Shown: in pieces, positions 1 through 7,066 of the stretch
How the letters are laid out: each line of letters opens with the position of its first letter
How positions within the stretch are numbered: position 1 is the first letter of the stretch
From: a virus
Strand: one strand, 5' to 3'
Length of the DNA stretch: 29,505 nt
Virus record (IMG/VR): IMGVR_UViG_3300042307_000273
Span: 1-29,505 of that record
Notes under the pieces: model-generated
What the model was told of the DNA's origin: nothing
Seen by the model: only the letters and a program-made list of their open reading frames with translations
Database searches by the model: none
Made by a program: the position numbers and the translations under genes

Positions 1-2
1 AG

Positions 3-128
3 TAAATTATGAAAGTAGATAGAATAGTTATCCAAGTCCTAAATCAAATAGCAGACCGCAGCGAACGAGGACTTGAGAAATACGGAACGAACCTCGAAAG
101 AACCGACCTTGAGACGTTAGATTGGTTA
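3..128. repeat. Terminal direct repeat, left copy (circular overlap)
   Basis: These 126 bases are identical to the last 126 bases of the window. Position 2 differs (g here, a at 29379) and position 1 matches again. The overlap carries the start of the MazG-like gene and the stop of the exonuclease gene, and both read naturally across the join. This is the signature of an assembled circular or circularly permuted genome, or of a short true terminal repeat. The sequence alone cannot separate these. Confidence 0.9.
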
Positions 129-209
129 CAACACGCCCAAGAGGAGGCAATGGATTTATGTCTATATTTAGAACGATTAAAAGAGCAAATCAAAAACAAA
201 CAGTTATGA
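9..209 (+). CDS. Small MazG-like (nucleotide pyrophosphohydrolase-like) protein
   Basis: This 66-residue protein has a basic N-terminal helix, then KYGTNLERTD, then a helix with WLQHAQEEAMDL. The EExxD arrangement in that helix resembles the metal-binding acidic helix of the all-alpha MazG/dUTPase-like NTP pyrophosphohydrolases. Similar short proteins (KYG...LERTDL...WLQHA.EEA.D) are common in phages. If it is active, it would hydrolyse (d)NTPs or modified dNTPs in the cytoplasm. The protein is short for a complete MazG fold, so it may be a minimal or structural relative. Its ATG overlaps the exonuclease stop (ATGA) across the circular join, and its own stop overlaps the next ATG, so it belongs to the recombination/early operon. 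Confidence 0.55.
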   Translation: MKVDRIVIQVLNQIADRSERGLEKYGTNLERTDLETLDWLQHAQEEAMDLCLYLERLKEQIKNKQL

Positions 210-385
210 GTTGTGAACCATTAAACGAACTGCCACCACGAAAAGACGAATACGAGGACGCAATCACGGACTTACATTTTCTTTATGACCTATTGAGATG
301 CGAAGGACACGACCCTAAAAGTTCATTTATGAAAGGAATTAAATACGCACACGATTACTTAGATGATAAACCAATAAACAAGTAA
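206..385 (+). CDS. Small hypothetical protein, 59 aa
   Basis: I do not recognise this protein. It is acidic, with PPRKDEYEDAITDLHFLYDLL near the start and GIKYAHDYLDD near the end, and both look helical. The frame stays open upstream to an ATG at 122, but I chose the ATG at 206 because it forms the ATGA overlap with the upstream stop that is typical of this operon, and because 122 lies inside the MazG-like gene. Only two bases separate its stop from the next gene. Confidence 0.65.
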   Translation: MSCEPLNELPPRKDEYEDAITDLHFLYDLLRCEGHDPKSSFMKGIKYAHDYLDDKPINK

Positions 386-387
386 AT

Positions 388-624
388 ATGAGTTACGAAC
401 ACAAAGCAAACACGGGAACGCTTTTCCCTAACAACAAAAAGGCGGACAATCACCCGGACTACAAAGGTAAAATTAAAGTAGGCGACCAAGAGTACGACCT
501 TGCAGGATGGGTTAAGACTACGGACAAAGGACAATTCCTTTCGTTGAAGGTATCAGAGCCGTTCAAACCCGAACCGCAGAACACTTCAGAAAAAATTGCT
601 AACTCTTCAGGACTTCCGTTTTGA
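388..624 (+). CDS. Small conserved phage protein with SSB-like C-terminal tip
   Basis: This 78-residue protein has NTGTLFPNNKKADNHPDYKG followed by GDQEYDLAGWVKTTDKGQFLSLKV. The beta-rich pattern of short strands with a W-x-K motif recurs in small phage proteins that are sometimes suspected of being OB-fold or ssDNA-associated. It ends in SSGLPF. Terminal LPF/IPF is the tip used by bacterial SSB to recruit partner proteins, but the acidic residues that normally precede the tip are missing here. It sits in the recombination operon, where a DNA-binding role would fit. The function is inferred, and no catalytic residues are visible. Confidence 0.6.
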   Translation: MSYEHKANTGTLFPNNKKADNHPDYKGKIKVGDQEYDLAGWVKTTDKGQFLSLKVSEPFKPEPQNTSEKIANSSGLPF

Positions 625-839
625 GAATAGGAGAACTCACCGCGCTCAATGGCTTTCTTCGGGAGGCTATTGGTGCGCGCTTGGAGACTGAGTCGATGAG
701 GTCTTTTTGTAGACGGTCTAAAGTTCAAAGTTCCCAAGTGAAGAAACTACTAAACAACGAAGGCGGTCTAAACACGACCACGGTAGAACGTATAGCCCAC
801 GCACTAATTGACGGACGTTATGAGGCGAAGGAAGATTGA
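621..839 (+). CDS. Small helix-turn-helix DNA-binding protein
   Basis: This 72-residue protein contains an XRE/Cro-type helix-turn-helix: SMRSFCRRSKVQSSQVKKLL followed by TTTVERIAHAL. It probably binds DNA as a phage regulator. The proposed start is TTG at 621, which overlaps the upstream stop as TTGA. The alternative is the ATG at 696, which would still leave a complete HTH of about 47 residues. The TTG start is favoured because translational coupling is the rule in this operon. It lies just before the weak terminator and the promoter at 958-983, so it might regulate that promoter, but no operator could be assigned. Confidence 0.6.
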   Translation: MRIGELTALNGFLREAIGARLETESMRSFCRRSKVQSSQVKKLLNNEGGLNTTTVERIAHALIDGRYEAKED

Positions 840-942
840 TAAAAATCATCGGCACTACCGAACGCAAAGACGAACTAAGCACGACATTTGCCGTTACATT
901 TTCCAATTACCGCCATTTGAGCGTTTGAACCCTGACGAATAA
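820..942 (+). CDS. Possible very small basic protein, 40 aa
   Basis: This ORF starts with ATG at 820, overlaps the HTH gene by 20 bases and stops with TAA at 940-942. The predicted product is very basic (MRRRKIDKNHRHYRTQRRTK at the start) and ends in LPPFERLNPDE. It would be the last gene of the operon before the hairpin and T-run at about 928-955. The overlap and basic composition suggest a nucleic-acid-binding peptide. With this length, chance cannot be ruled out. Confidence 0.4.
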   Translation: MRRRKIDKNHRHYRTQRRTKHDICRYIFQLPPFERLNPDE

Positions 943-955
943 GTTGGGGTTTTTT
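928..955 (+). terminator. Weak possible terminator ending the recombination operon
   Basis: AACCC (928-932) can pair with GGGTT (947-951), leaving a 14-nt loop, and T residues continue to 955. The stem is short, so this is a weak intrinsic terminator at best. Its position, between the end of the operon and a new promoter, supports the assignment. Confidence 0.35.
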
Positions 956-957
956 CG

Positions 958-983
958 TTGGTTAAAAAATAATCGTATATTTG
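958..983 (+). promoter_or_regulatory. Host-type promoter (TTG / TATATTTG) for the 1000-4102 gene block
   Basis: TATATTTG at 976-983 matches the Bacteroidota -7 consensus TAnnTTTG. TTG at 958-960 could be the -33 element, although the 15-nt spacer is shorter than usual. The ATG of the next gene is at 1000, which leaves a leader of roughly a dozen bases. The bases after the -7 box (GGTTAAAATTTAAGCA) are nearly identical to those after the minus-strand promoter at 11484-11491. Confidence 0.6.
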
Positions 984-999
984 GTTAAAATTTAAGCAC

Positions 1000-1257
1000 A
1001 TGGAGTATCTTTTTTTAGTTGCGATGGGGTGGTTTATCCAAGAGTTTGAGCCTTTCAAGTTTGTAGCGGATTGGATTTACACACGAATTAAACCGCACCC
1101 AGTAATCGAGTACGTTTTTGGCTCGTTGGAGTGTTGGCAATGCTGTACATTCTGGTCAGCGTTAGCCATTACTTGGTCGTTTGAAAAGGCGGTAGTCTCT
1201 TCGTTTATTGTTTTCGGTCTTCAACTATTGCATGAAGGATGGATGCGCAGGAAGTAA
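1000..1257 (+). CDS. Small integral membrane protein with CWQCC motif
   Basis: This 85-residue protein has about three hydrophobic stretches: residues 3-14, 50-60 and 65-78. Between the first two lies LECWQCCTFWSA. A CxxC-type cluster next to a membrane helix is seen in small phage membrane proteins of the DUF1360 type, but I cannot assign the family firmly. It is the first gene after the promoter at 958-983 and overlaps the next gene by 19 bases. It would act in the inner membrane of the host; the role is unknown. Confidence 0.65.
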   Translation: MEYLFLVAMGWFIQEFEPFKFVADWIYTRIKPHPVIEYVFGSLECWQCCTFWSALAITWSFEKAVVSSFIVFGLQLLHEGWMRRK

Positions 1258-1442
1258 GCCTATTTGAGCAACTGAAAGACGAATTCAATGCAGGCAAGGT
1301 CAACAAGGTGACTATTGTAAGGGTAAGAGACGTTTACAATAAATACTCGGACCGCCAAGTGACCTATTGTATGTGTTCATCGGTTCAGCGACGCATCTAC
1401 GCGAAAGATTTTCTAGATTGGTATGAAAGTCGAAATAGATAA
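1239..1442 (+). CDS. Hypothetical small protein, 67 aa
   Basis: This is a short mixed-charge protein (EVSLFEQLKDEFNAGKVNKV; later YCMCSSVQRRIYAKDFLDWY). Two Cys residues in YCMC and the basic QRRIYAK segment are its main features. It could be a small DNA-binding or regulatory protein, but I see no diagnostic motif. It overlaps its neighbours by about 19-20 bases on both sides, so it is embedded in the operon that also encodes the sigma-like protein. Confidence 0.55.
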   Translation: MDAQEVSLFEQLKDEFNAGKVNKVTIVRVRDVYNKYSDRQVTYCMCSSVQRRIYAKDFLDWYESRNR

Positions 1443-1926
1443 ATTCTATACCGAGAACTACGGAACGCTTGTTTTAGCTGCGAAAAGACGAATAACGCAG
1501 TTAAAGAAGAACATTGAACCCGAAAGTTTGGTGTCATCATCTTATTTGTATGTGGTAGGGAAATCGGACACAATCACGGAAGACGAAATACCGCGTTTAG
1601 CCTTCGGGTTTATCTTACTTGAATTGATACGGACCAACTCGCAGACGAACCTGAAAGAACGGCTTAACCCGGTAGACCTCGACTTCGATATTAGCGACAC
1701 GAATAACCAAAGCGAACAGATGCTACTTAAAATAGATGTAAGCGACTTTGTGAATACTCTTAACCGAATGGACCAAATCATCTTTGAAGTCTATTTCAAT
1801 AAGGGGAAAACGACTAAACGCGACTTGGCAGAGCATTTTAACATTGACCCAAGTAGTGCATTGATTTACATAAACGACATAAAGACGAAATTTAAGAAAT
1901 ATGTTAAAGATAAAAGACCAGTATAA
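1423..1926 (+). CDS. Putative phage sigma-70-like RNA polymerase factor
   Basis: This 167-residue protein has a two-part architecture like small sigma factors. The N-terminal helical part (FYTENYGTLVLAAKRRI ... PESLVSSSYLYV) resembles region 2. The C-terminal part (LNRMDQIIFEVYFNKGKT, then TKRDLAEHFNIDPSSALIYI) resembles the region 4 helix-turn-helix. It would redirect host RNA polymerase to phage promoters. It sits behind a host-type promoter, and five copies of a non-host promoter-like motif (AACC, 19 nt, TACTT) occur elsewhere in this genome, which fits a middle/late switch. Sequence similarity to sigma factors is by pattern only; a generic HTH regulator is the alternative. Confidence 0.5.
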   Translation: MKVEIDKFYTENYGTLVLAAKRRITQLKKNIEPESLVSSSYLYVVGKSDTITEDEIPRLAFGFILLELIRTNSQTNLKERLNPVDLDFDISDTNNQSEQMLLKIDVSDFVNTLNRMDQIIFEVYFNKGKTTKRDLAEHFNIDPSSALIYINDIKTKFKKYVKDKRPV

Positions 1927-2182
1927 AGGGGTTAGCGTTGAGTACTCACTTGGAAGCGTCAGAGTGACGAAGAAAATTGAAGCGTTGACCGAAAAGGATA
2001 TTGAGACAGCCAAAAAGTGGGGTTTGAACTTGGGTAAATACTTTGAGGAAGAGGTCGAAAAGACGGAACAACCAACCGAAGAACCAACCATACTAGCAAC
2101 AATAAGCTATGAAGGTATAGTAATAGAACAATCCGAACTTCAAGCGGTAGCATTTAACAAACCTAAACGCAAAAGAAAATGA
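1901..2182 (+). CDS. Hypothetical protein with Lys/Arg-rich C-terminus, 93 aa
   Basis: The N-terminal half looks like a compact alpha/beta unit (VSVEYSLGSVRVTKKIEAL, then EKDIETAKKWGLNLGKYF). A Glu/Pro/Thr-rich linker follows, and the protein ends in the basic tail KPKRKRK. I do not recognise the family. The basic tail suggests nucleic-acid contact. It overlaps the sigma-like gene by 26 bases and the following membrane-protein gene by ATGA, so the three are probably translated together. Confidence 0.6.
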   Translation: MLKIKDQYKGVSVEYSLGSVRVTKKIEALTEKDIETAKKWGLNLGKYFEEEVEKTEQPTEEPTILATISYEGIVIEQSELQAVAFNKPKRKRK

Positions 2183-2349
2183 AAATTAGTCATGTATTCG
2201 CTTTCCTAGTCGCTTGTTTTGTGTTCGTGTCGGCACTTTGTTTGATTTACAACGATGCTCACCACGCGATGCAGTTTAGTGGTTGGTCACTTATTAGTTA
2301 CCTTTGTTATATAATTGCCTTAACGGGCGAAAATGGAAATAATGGCTAA
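2179..2349 (+). CDS. Small two-helix membrane protein, 56 aa
   Basis: The ATG at 2179 overlaps the upstream stop (ATGA) and the frame runs to TAA at 2347-2349. The product starts MKISHVFAFLVACFVFVSAL, a long hydrophobic helix, and has a second hydrophobic stretch, WSLISYLCYIIAL, near residues 36-48. The short C-terminus is GENGNNG. A small inner-membrane protein is likely; the function is unknown. Coupling at both ends supports it as a real gene. Confidence 0.6.
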   Translation: MKISHVFAFLVACFVFVSALCLIYNDAHHAMQFSGWSLISYLCYIIALTGENGNNG

Positions 2350-2542
2350 GTACTATCTTTTGGACACAGGAAGCAAAATGACTTCCTTTGCCGTAGCACT
2401 TGACAAGCACCTTCGCGATGGAGGCGACCACGTTGTTTTGTACCTTACAGATACGGATGGACTTTTGTGTCTTGAGGAAATTACAGAGGATGAATTTTTA
2501 GACCATTATAGCAACAAAAAGACGAACGAAAATGGAAAGTAA
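2342..2542 (+). CDS. Hypothetical acidic protein upstream of the ParB-like gene
   Basis: The start is taken as ATG at 2342 (MAKYYLLDTG); ATG at 2333 in the same frame would add three residues. The protein is about 66 residues, with alternating strands and helices (FAVALDKHLRDGGDHVVLYL, LCLEEITEDEFLDHY) and a polar tail. I do not recognise it. It overlaps the ParB-like gene by 11 bases, so it may belong to the ParB-ABC/GNAT cassette. Confidence 0.6.
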   Translation: MAKYYLLDTGSKMTSFAVALDKHLRDGGDHVVLYLTDTDGLLCLEEITEDEFLDHYSNKKTNENGK

Positions 2543-3047
2543 ATTAGTAAAAATATCAGAGGTAAGATTAAACCCTAACAACCCTCGCCAAATCAAAGAC
2601 GACAAGTTCAAAAACTTAGTATCATCTATTAAGGACTTTCCAGAGATGCTAGACATACGACCTATCGTAGTGAATACCGACATGGTTATATTAGGGGGTA
2701 ACATGAGGTTTCGTGCTTGTAAGGAAGCAGGGTTAAAACAAGTGCCCGTAATTGTAGCAGATAACTTAACGGAAGACCAACAACGTGAGTTCCTGATTAA
2801 AGACAACGTAAGCGGTGGCGAATGGGACTGGGACTTGTTAGCGAATGAATGGGACGTTGAACAACTTGAAGAATGGGGCTTAGATATTCCTAAAATGCTT
2901 GGTGCTGACGATGAGTTAACGGATTTATCCAGTTCAATAGATAGCCTATATAGAATTGAGGTCGTATGTAAAGACGAAGAACACCAAGAAAATGTATATA
3001 ACAAACTAATAGAACAAGGATACGAATGCCGACTTTTGACATTATAA
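2532..3047 (+). CDS. ParB/Sulfiredoxin-fold protein
   Basis: This 171-residue protein carries an N-terminal ParB-like domain. ISEVRLNPNNPRQI is the first strand region, and GGNMRFRACKEAG (residues about 55-67) is the ParB box, which in this fold binds nucleotide. The domain is followed by residues EDQQREFLIKDN, as in phage ParB-domain proteins. The last ~35 residues (YRIEVVCKDEEHQENVYNKL and on) form a separate small alpha/beta unit. The usual chromosomal ParB DNA-binding HTH is absent, so a partition role is unlikely. It overlaps the ABC/GNAT fusion gene by 22 bases. This pairing suggests a joint role, possibly in nucleotide-dependent DNA modification or DNA sensing; that part is inference. 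Confidence 0.75.
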   Translation: MESKLVKISEVRLNPNNPRQIKDDKFKNLVSSIKDFPEMLDIRPIVVNTDMVILGGNMRFRACKEAGLKQVPVIVADNLTEDQQREFLIKDNVSGGEWDWDLLANEWDVEQLEEWGLDIPKMLGADDELTDLSSSIDSLYRIEVVCKDEEHQENVYNKLIEQGYECRLLTL

Positions 3048-4102
3048 AAGAAGTAAGACCGTCTAAAACATTTAGAGTGGCTTCAGTGATTGGTAAATTT
3101 GATTTGCAATCAGAAAATATCGTTGAACACTTTAAAGGAGATATAGACATACCTAACGAATGGCAAGTTGGTTTAATCGTTGGTAAGAGTGGAACAGGTA
3201 AAACTACAATAGCAAAACAATTATTTGAAGATGCTTATATAACGTCTTACGATTACTCAGCAGAAACCGTGCTTGACGATATGCCTAAAGAATGTAGCGT
3301 TGAACAAATCACTTCGGCTTTCAATTCAGTTGGTTTTTCAAGTCCACCGAGTTGGTTGAAACCTTATTCAGTTTTAAGTAATGGGCAAAAGATGAGAGTT
3401 GACCTTGCCCGTGCTATATTAGAAGACAATGAACTATTTGTCTTCGATGAGTTTACGAGTGTTGTAGATAGAAACGTGGCGCAGATTGGTTCGTTTGCAA
3501 TGCAGAAAGCGATTAGAAAGACGAATAAAAAATTTATAGCAGTAACTTGTCACTTTGACGTACAAGATTGGTTACTTCCCGATTGGGTGTTTAATACTGA
3601 CACGATGACCTTTCAAAGTTTTGAAGGGCAAAAAAAAAATAGACCAAAAATTGAATTTGAAATATACCAAACAGGAGATAAGTCAATTTGGAAAATGTTT
3701 GCTAAGCACCACTATTTAAGTCACACGCACAATAACGCAGCAAATGTGTTTATAGCGATGGTTAATGGTGAAGTAGCAGGTTTCCTTAGTGTGTTACATT
3801 TGCCTCATCCAAAAGCGAAAACAATTAAAAAGGTTCATCGTTTGGTTATATTGCCTGATTATCAAGGCGCAGGTATAGGAATTAAATTTTTGAATGAAAT
3901 AGGAAATATATATAAACGGGACAAATGGAGATATACTATTGTAACTTCATCACCAAGTTTAATTAATGCGTTAAAGAAGTCTAATTTATGGGCTTGTAAA
4001 CATTTAGGAAGAATGTACGCTAAAACTGGTATCTTGCACGGAAGTAATGATAGTAACCAAAATTCTAAAAATAGGATTACCGCCTCGTTTGAATTAAAAT
4101 AA
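3026..4102 (+). CDS. ABC-type ATPase fused to a GNAT acyltransferase domain
   Basis: This 358-residue protein has two domains. Residues about 20-200 are a soluble ABC ATPase: Walker A GKSGTGKT (53-60), signature LSNGQ (117-121), Walker B LFVFDE (137-142) and switch His176 in CHFD. There are no membrane segments, so it is not a transporter. Residues about 210-340 are a GNAT fold: HHYLSH (228-233), FIAMVNGEVAGF, then HRLVILPDYQGAGIG, where QGAGIG (280-285) is the acyl-CoA pyrophosphate loop. The arrangement matches the known class of ABC ATPases fused to a predicted acetyltransferase (COG2401-like). The linker contains a run of ten A residues. Phage Mu Mom shows that GNAT-fold enzymes can modify phage DNA bases, so DNA modification is a reasonable but untested role. 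Confidence 0.85.
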   Translation: MPTFDIIKEVRPSKTFRVASVIGKFDLQSENIVEHFKGDIDIPNEWQVGLIVGKSGTGKTTIAKQLFEDAYITSYDYSAETVLDDMPKECSVEQITSAFNSVGFSSPPSWLKPYSVLSNGQKMRVDLARAILEDNELFVFDEFTSVVDRNVAQIGSFAMQKAIRKTNKKFIAVTCHFDVQDWLLPDWVFNTDTMTFQSFEGQKKNRPKIEFEIYQTGDKSIWKMFAKHHYLSHTHNNAANVFIAMVNGEVAGFLSVLHLPHPKAKTIKKVHRLVILPDYQGAGIGIKFLNEIGNIYKRDKWRYTIVTSSPSLINALKKSNLWACKHLGRMYAKTGILHGSNDSNQNSKNRITASFELK

Positions 4103-4119
4103 CGTGAAAAAAACGTGAT

Positions 4120-4494
4120 ATGGCTAATGAACAAAATTTAAAAAAGTTTACTTCGGAATACCAACCCGAGAAAAATGGACGACCTCGCAAATGGATAAGC
4201 GAACTTAAAGACAACGGCTACAAATCTTCGGAAGTGAATGACTGCATTCTCGTAATGCTATCAATGACCATTGAGGAACTTGCTGACGTATATAAAAACC
4301 CAAAGGCAACGATACTCGAAAAGACGGTTGCAAACGCTCTTAAACGCTCACTTGAAAAAGGTAGTTTATATTCTATTGAAACGCTACTTAGCAGAGCAGT
4401 AGGTAAGCCAAAGGAAAGCGTAGACCATACAACCGCAGGAGAACGTATAGGCGAAATTCAAGTTAATATTGTCAATGCAGATAAACGCAACTAA
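4120..4494 (+). CDS. Terminase small subunit-like protein
   Basis: This 124-residue protein begins FTSEYQPEKNGRPRKWISEL, the GRP-rich N-terminus seen in many small phage terminase-associated proteins. A helical region follows (LEKTVANALKRSLEKGSLYS, ETLLSRAVGKPKE). It lies immediately before, and overlaps, the large terminase gene, which is the normal place for the DNA-recognising small subunit. It would recognise the packaging site and regulate the large subunit. The basic N-terminus is consistent with DNA binding. Assignment rests on pattern and position. Confidence 0.75.
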   Translation: MANEQNLKKFTSEYQPEKNGRPRKWISELKDNGYKSSEVNDCILVMLSMTIEELADVYKNPKATILEKTVANALKRSLEKGSLYSIETLLSRAVGKPKESVDHTTAGERIGEIQVNIVNADKRN

Positions 4495-5626
4495 CATCTT
4501 CGCGAGAAATTGGGACGCGCTTACTAACCGAGAAGTTAGGTTTATAGTTAACGAGGGTGGCTCGCGTTCAAGTAAGACCTACTCACTTTGCCAAATGGTC
4601 ATCGTGTACTGCATTCAAAACCCCAACAAGGTGGTGAGTATAGTTCGCAAGACCTTCCCAGCTTTGAGGGCTACAGTGATGCGCGACTTTTTCGAGATTC
4701 TTAAAGACCTAGAAATTTACGAGAAAGCCAACCACAATATGAGTGAGAACATTTACCGCTTTCCTAACGGGTCAATTGTAGAATTTTTCAGCGTGGATGA
4801 CGAGCAGAAAATCAGAGGTCGTAAGCGAGATATTGGTTGGTGCAACGAAGCGAATGAGTTATGGTTTGAGGACTTTCAGCAGTTGAACATGAGAACCGAG
4901 GACAAGTTGATTTTTGACTACAACCCTTCGGATTCTTCAAGTTGGCTTTACGAGTTACCACCCCACGAAAGTCAGTTAATCAAGTCAACGTACCGGGACA
5001 ACCCTTTTCTTCCTGAAAGTATCAAACGCCAAATCGAGGACCTTAAACGAACCGACGAAGCACTCTATCAAATCTATGCGTTAGGCGAGAAGGCAATAAG
5101 CAAATCCAACATCTATAACAACTGGACGTTTACTAAGTCGCGGCCTGCGAGGTTCACTAGTTTCGTCTACGGCCTTGACTTCGGTTACAATCACCCGACG
5201 GCCTTAGTGAGGGTCTATTGGTCAGACGGTGACATTTACATTGAGCCCGTGATTTATCAAAGCTACCTAACCACTTCGGAACTCATTCAGAAGTTCAAAG
5301 ACCTTGACATTGAAAAGACGGTCGACATTATGGCGGACTATTCACGCCCCGAAATAATCGCCGAGATGCAGAACGCAGGTTACAACGTGAACAACGCAAA
5401 CAAGGTCGTGAAGATGGGGATAAACTACGTTAAGACCTTCGGGGTATTTTGCGAGGACGAGCCGAACATCAAAAAGGAGTACGATAACTATAAGTGGAAA
5501 AAGGTTGGCGACTTGATTCTAGACGAACCCGTCAAACTTTACGACGATGCAATGGACGCGGTCAGGTACGCGACGACCTACATAAAGGAGATGTACTACA
5601 CCGACGATGGTTATGTAGCCTTCTAA
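4475..5626 (+). CDS. terL: Terminase large subunit (PBSX/T4-like packaging ATPase-nuclease)
   Basis: This 383-residue motor packages DNA into the prohead. The ATPase domain has EGGSRSSKT (Walker A, residues 27-35), the RKTFPALRATVMRDFF coupling region, and a Walker B-like region ending GWCNEANEL. The nuclease domain has YGLDFGYNHPTAL with its metal-binding Asp, DIMADYSRPEIIAEM, and the third acidic site DDAMDAVRYATTYI. Length and order match the Terminase_3/PBSX family. The ATG at 4475 is preferred over an in-frame TTG six bases upstream. The gene overlaps the small subunit by 20 bases and is followed by the first copy of the AACC-TACTT motif. Confidence 0.92.
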   Translation: MQINATNIFARNWDALTNREVRFIVNEGGSRSSKTYSLCQMVIVYCIQNPNKVVSIVRKTFPALRATVMRDFFEILKDLEIYEKANHNMSENIYRFPNGSIVEFFSVDDEQKIRGRKRDIGWCNEANELWFEDFQQLNMRTEDKLIFDYNPSDSSSWLYELPPHESQLIKSTYRDNPFLPESIKRQIEDLKRTDEALYQIYALGEKAISKSNIYNNWTFTKSRPARFTSFVYGLDFGYNHPTALVRVYWSDGDIYIEPVIYQSYLTTSELIQKFKDLDIEKTVDIMADYSRPEIIAEMQNAGYNVNNANKVVKMGINYVKTFGVFCEDEPNIKKEYDNYKWKKVGDLILDEPVKLYDDAMDAVRYATTYIKEMYYTDDGYVAF

Positions 5627-5648
5627 CCAAAACACGGACGCATTACTT
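5625..5648 (+). promoter_or_regulatory. Putative phage-specific promoter, copy A
   Basis: AACCAAAAC begins at 5625 and TACTT begins at 5644, exactly 19 nt apart start to start; the ATG of the tail gene follows at 5657. The region is nearly the same as copy B at 9704 (AACCAAAACACG shared). Confidence 0.55.
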
Positions 5649-5656
5649 TTTAAGGT

Positions 5657-7066
5657 ATGGCAATAACACTCATAGCAAAACCGCAAGGCTTCACACCTGC
5701 TTACAACCCTTGCAAGTATATCTTCAACAGCACCAACAAAAACAACGAGGGGTTCAGATACATTTTCGACATCTACGAAAGTGGCACGGCAAATAAGATA
5801 GCCGAGTATCGCGTCCTGCCAACTTATGGGACGGGTTACGGCGAAGTTGACCTAAGCAAGTTGTTAAGTTCAAAGGTCTCAATCGATTTTGACCCGACTA
5901 ACTATTCCGAAGTTGACACGCCAAACACGAGGTATAAATACGATGTCAAGGTAGGCGAAGAGTTTATTGTCACGTATAACTACACCGCATCACTTGTGAA
6001 CAACGGGGGCAATGTAAAGATAACACCAACCACCGCACATACCTTCCAAGTAGGCGACCAAGTTGTAGTTGACGCAGGAACGAACACTTTAATCACGGGC
6101 TTGTGGACGGTCTTGTCAATTACGGGAACGACTGACTTTACTATTAGTGCTTTTTGGTCCAACGTTACAGACCCAACGGAAAACGGGACGGTGACCTATG
6201 CGGACAAGCGGAAGACGGTTACACGTGACATTGAGGACGAGTTAAACAAGTGGGTGTTTAATGGTGCGCTACCTTGGGCGAAGTTTAGTACTTACAACTT
6301 CAACAACTATTTGCTCGACGATACCTCGGCTTTGTTCTTGACGTCTTGCCCTTACCGCAACGGCTTAGTAATAACAGCAACGCAAGAAATATGGTTTAAT
6401 GGTTTTAACAACTCGGTGACGGGTCGAATGATTTTCAACAACTCCAATGGGGATTCGTTTTATTATGACGTTACCAATACTGAAATAACTACTCAGTTAC
6501 AAGTCGCTGGACCTAACATGAACCTTACACTTTTAAGCGGTTCATTCCCTTTGATTAAACCCGATACGACTTACTATGAATTTTATTTCATTGACGCATC
6601 TGCACCGCCCGACTCACAGACTTACACTTTTACTATTGACCAACGTTGCGCGATTAACCCTTTTCACTTGGTGTTCTTGGACCGAATGGGGTCTTGGGGT
6701 TCGTTTGCTTTCCAACTTAGATATACTGAAAATGGCTCGGTAACTAAGCAGTCGTTTAACAAAGACGTTCAAGGAAAAGTTGGTGGCACTGAGTGGACTT
6801 ACGTAAATAGTGAGGCGGGGTTAACGACTTACTCAAGCGTGGTCGAAAAGACCTACACACTAAACACCAATTGGATGAGTGAAGGGATGGCGGTGTACTT
6901 TCAAGAATTGATATCGTCCCCTTCGGTGTACTTTTGGAACGGTCTAGAATATCTTTCGTGTCAAGTGATGGACAACTCATTTGAGGTGGAAAAGAAACGC
7001 AACAAGAACCTATTTAAAAAGACGGTGACCATTAAGTTGGCTAACCAAGACAAGGTAAATATATGA
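5657..7066 (+). CDS. Large tail/virion structural protein, 469 aa
   Basis: I recognise this as the type of beta-rich structural protein found next to tail genes in Bacteroidota phages, but I cannot name its exact role. It is rich in Thr, Asn, Tyr and Gly, with few charged helices. An internal section (residues about 105-175) reads like an Ig- or OB-like insert (VKITPTTAHTFQVGDQVVVD). The C-terminus, KKRNKNLFKKTVTIKLANQD, is basic. It overlaps the next large tail gene by ATGA and follows a putative phage promoter. A distal tail or tail-tip component is the best guess. Confidence 0.6.
   Translation: MAITLIAKPQGFTPAYNPCKYIFNSTNKNNEGFRYIFDIYESGTANKIAEYRVLPTYGTGYGEVDLSKLLSSKVSIDFDPTNYSEVDTPNTRYKYDVKVGEEFIVTYNYTASLVNNGGNVKITPTTAHTFQVGDQVVVDAGTNTLITGLWTVLSITGTTDFTISAFWSNVTDPTENGTVTYADKRKTVTRDIEDELNKWVFNGALPWAKFSTYNFNNYLLDDTSALFLTSCPYRNGLVITATQEIWFNGFNNSVTGRMIFNNSNGDSFYYDVTNTEITTQLQVAGPNMNLTLLSGSFPLIKPDTTYYEFYFIDASAPPDSQTYTFTIDQRCAINPFHLVFLDRMGSWGSFAFQLRYTENGSVTKQSFNKDVQGKVGGTEWTYVNSEAGLTTYSSVVEKTYTLNTNWMSEGMAVYFQELISSPSVYFWNGLEYLSCQVMDNSFEVEKKRNKNLFKKTVTIKLANQDKVNI

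Noticed and set aside
122-205. Longer start (ATG 122) for the gene ending at 385
   Set aside because: It would overlap the MazG-like gene by nearly 90 bases, while ATG 206 gives the ATGA overlap used throughout the operon.
4469-4474. TTG start for the large terminase
   Set aside because: The ATG two codons later is a stronger start and does not alter any motif.
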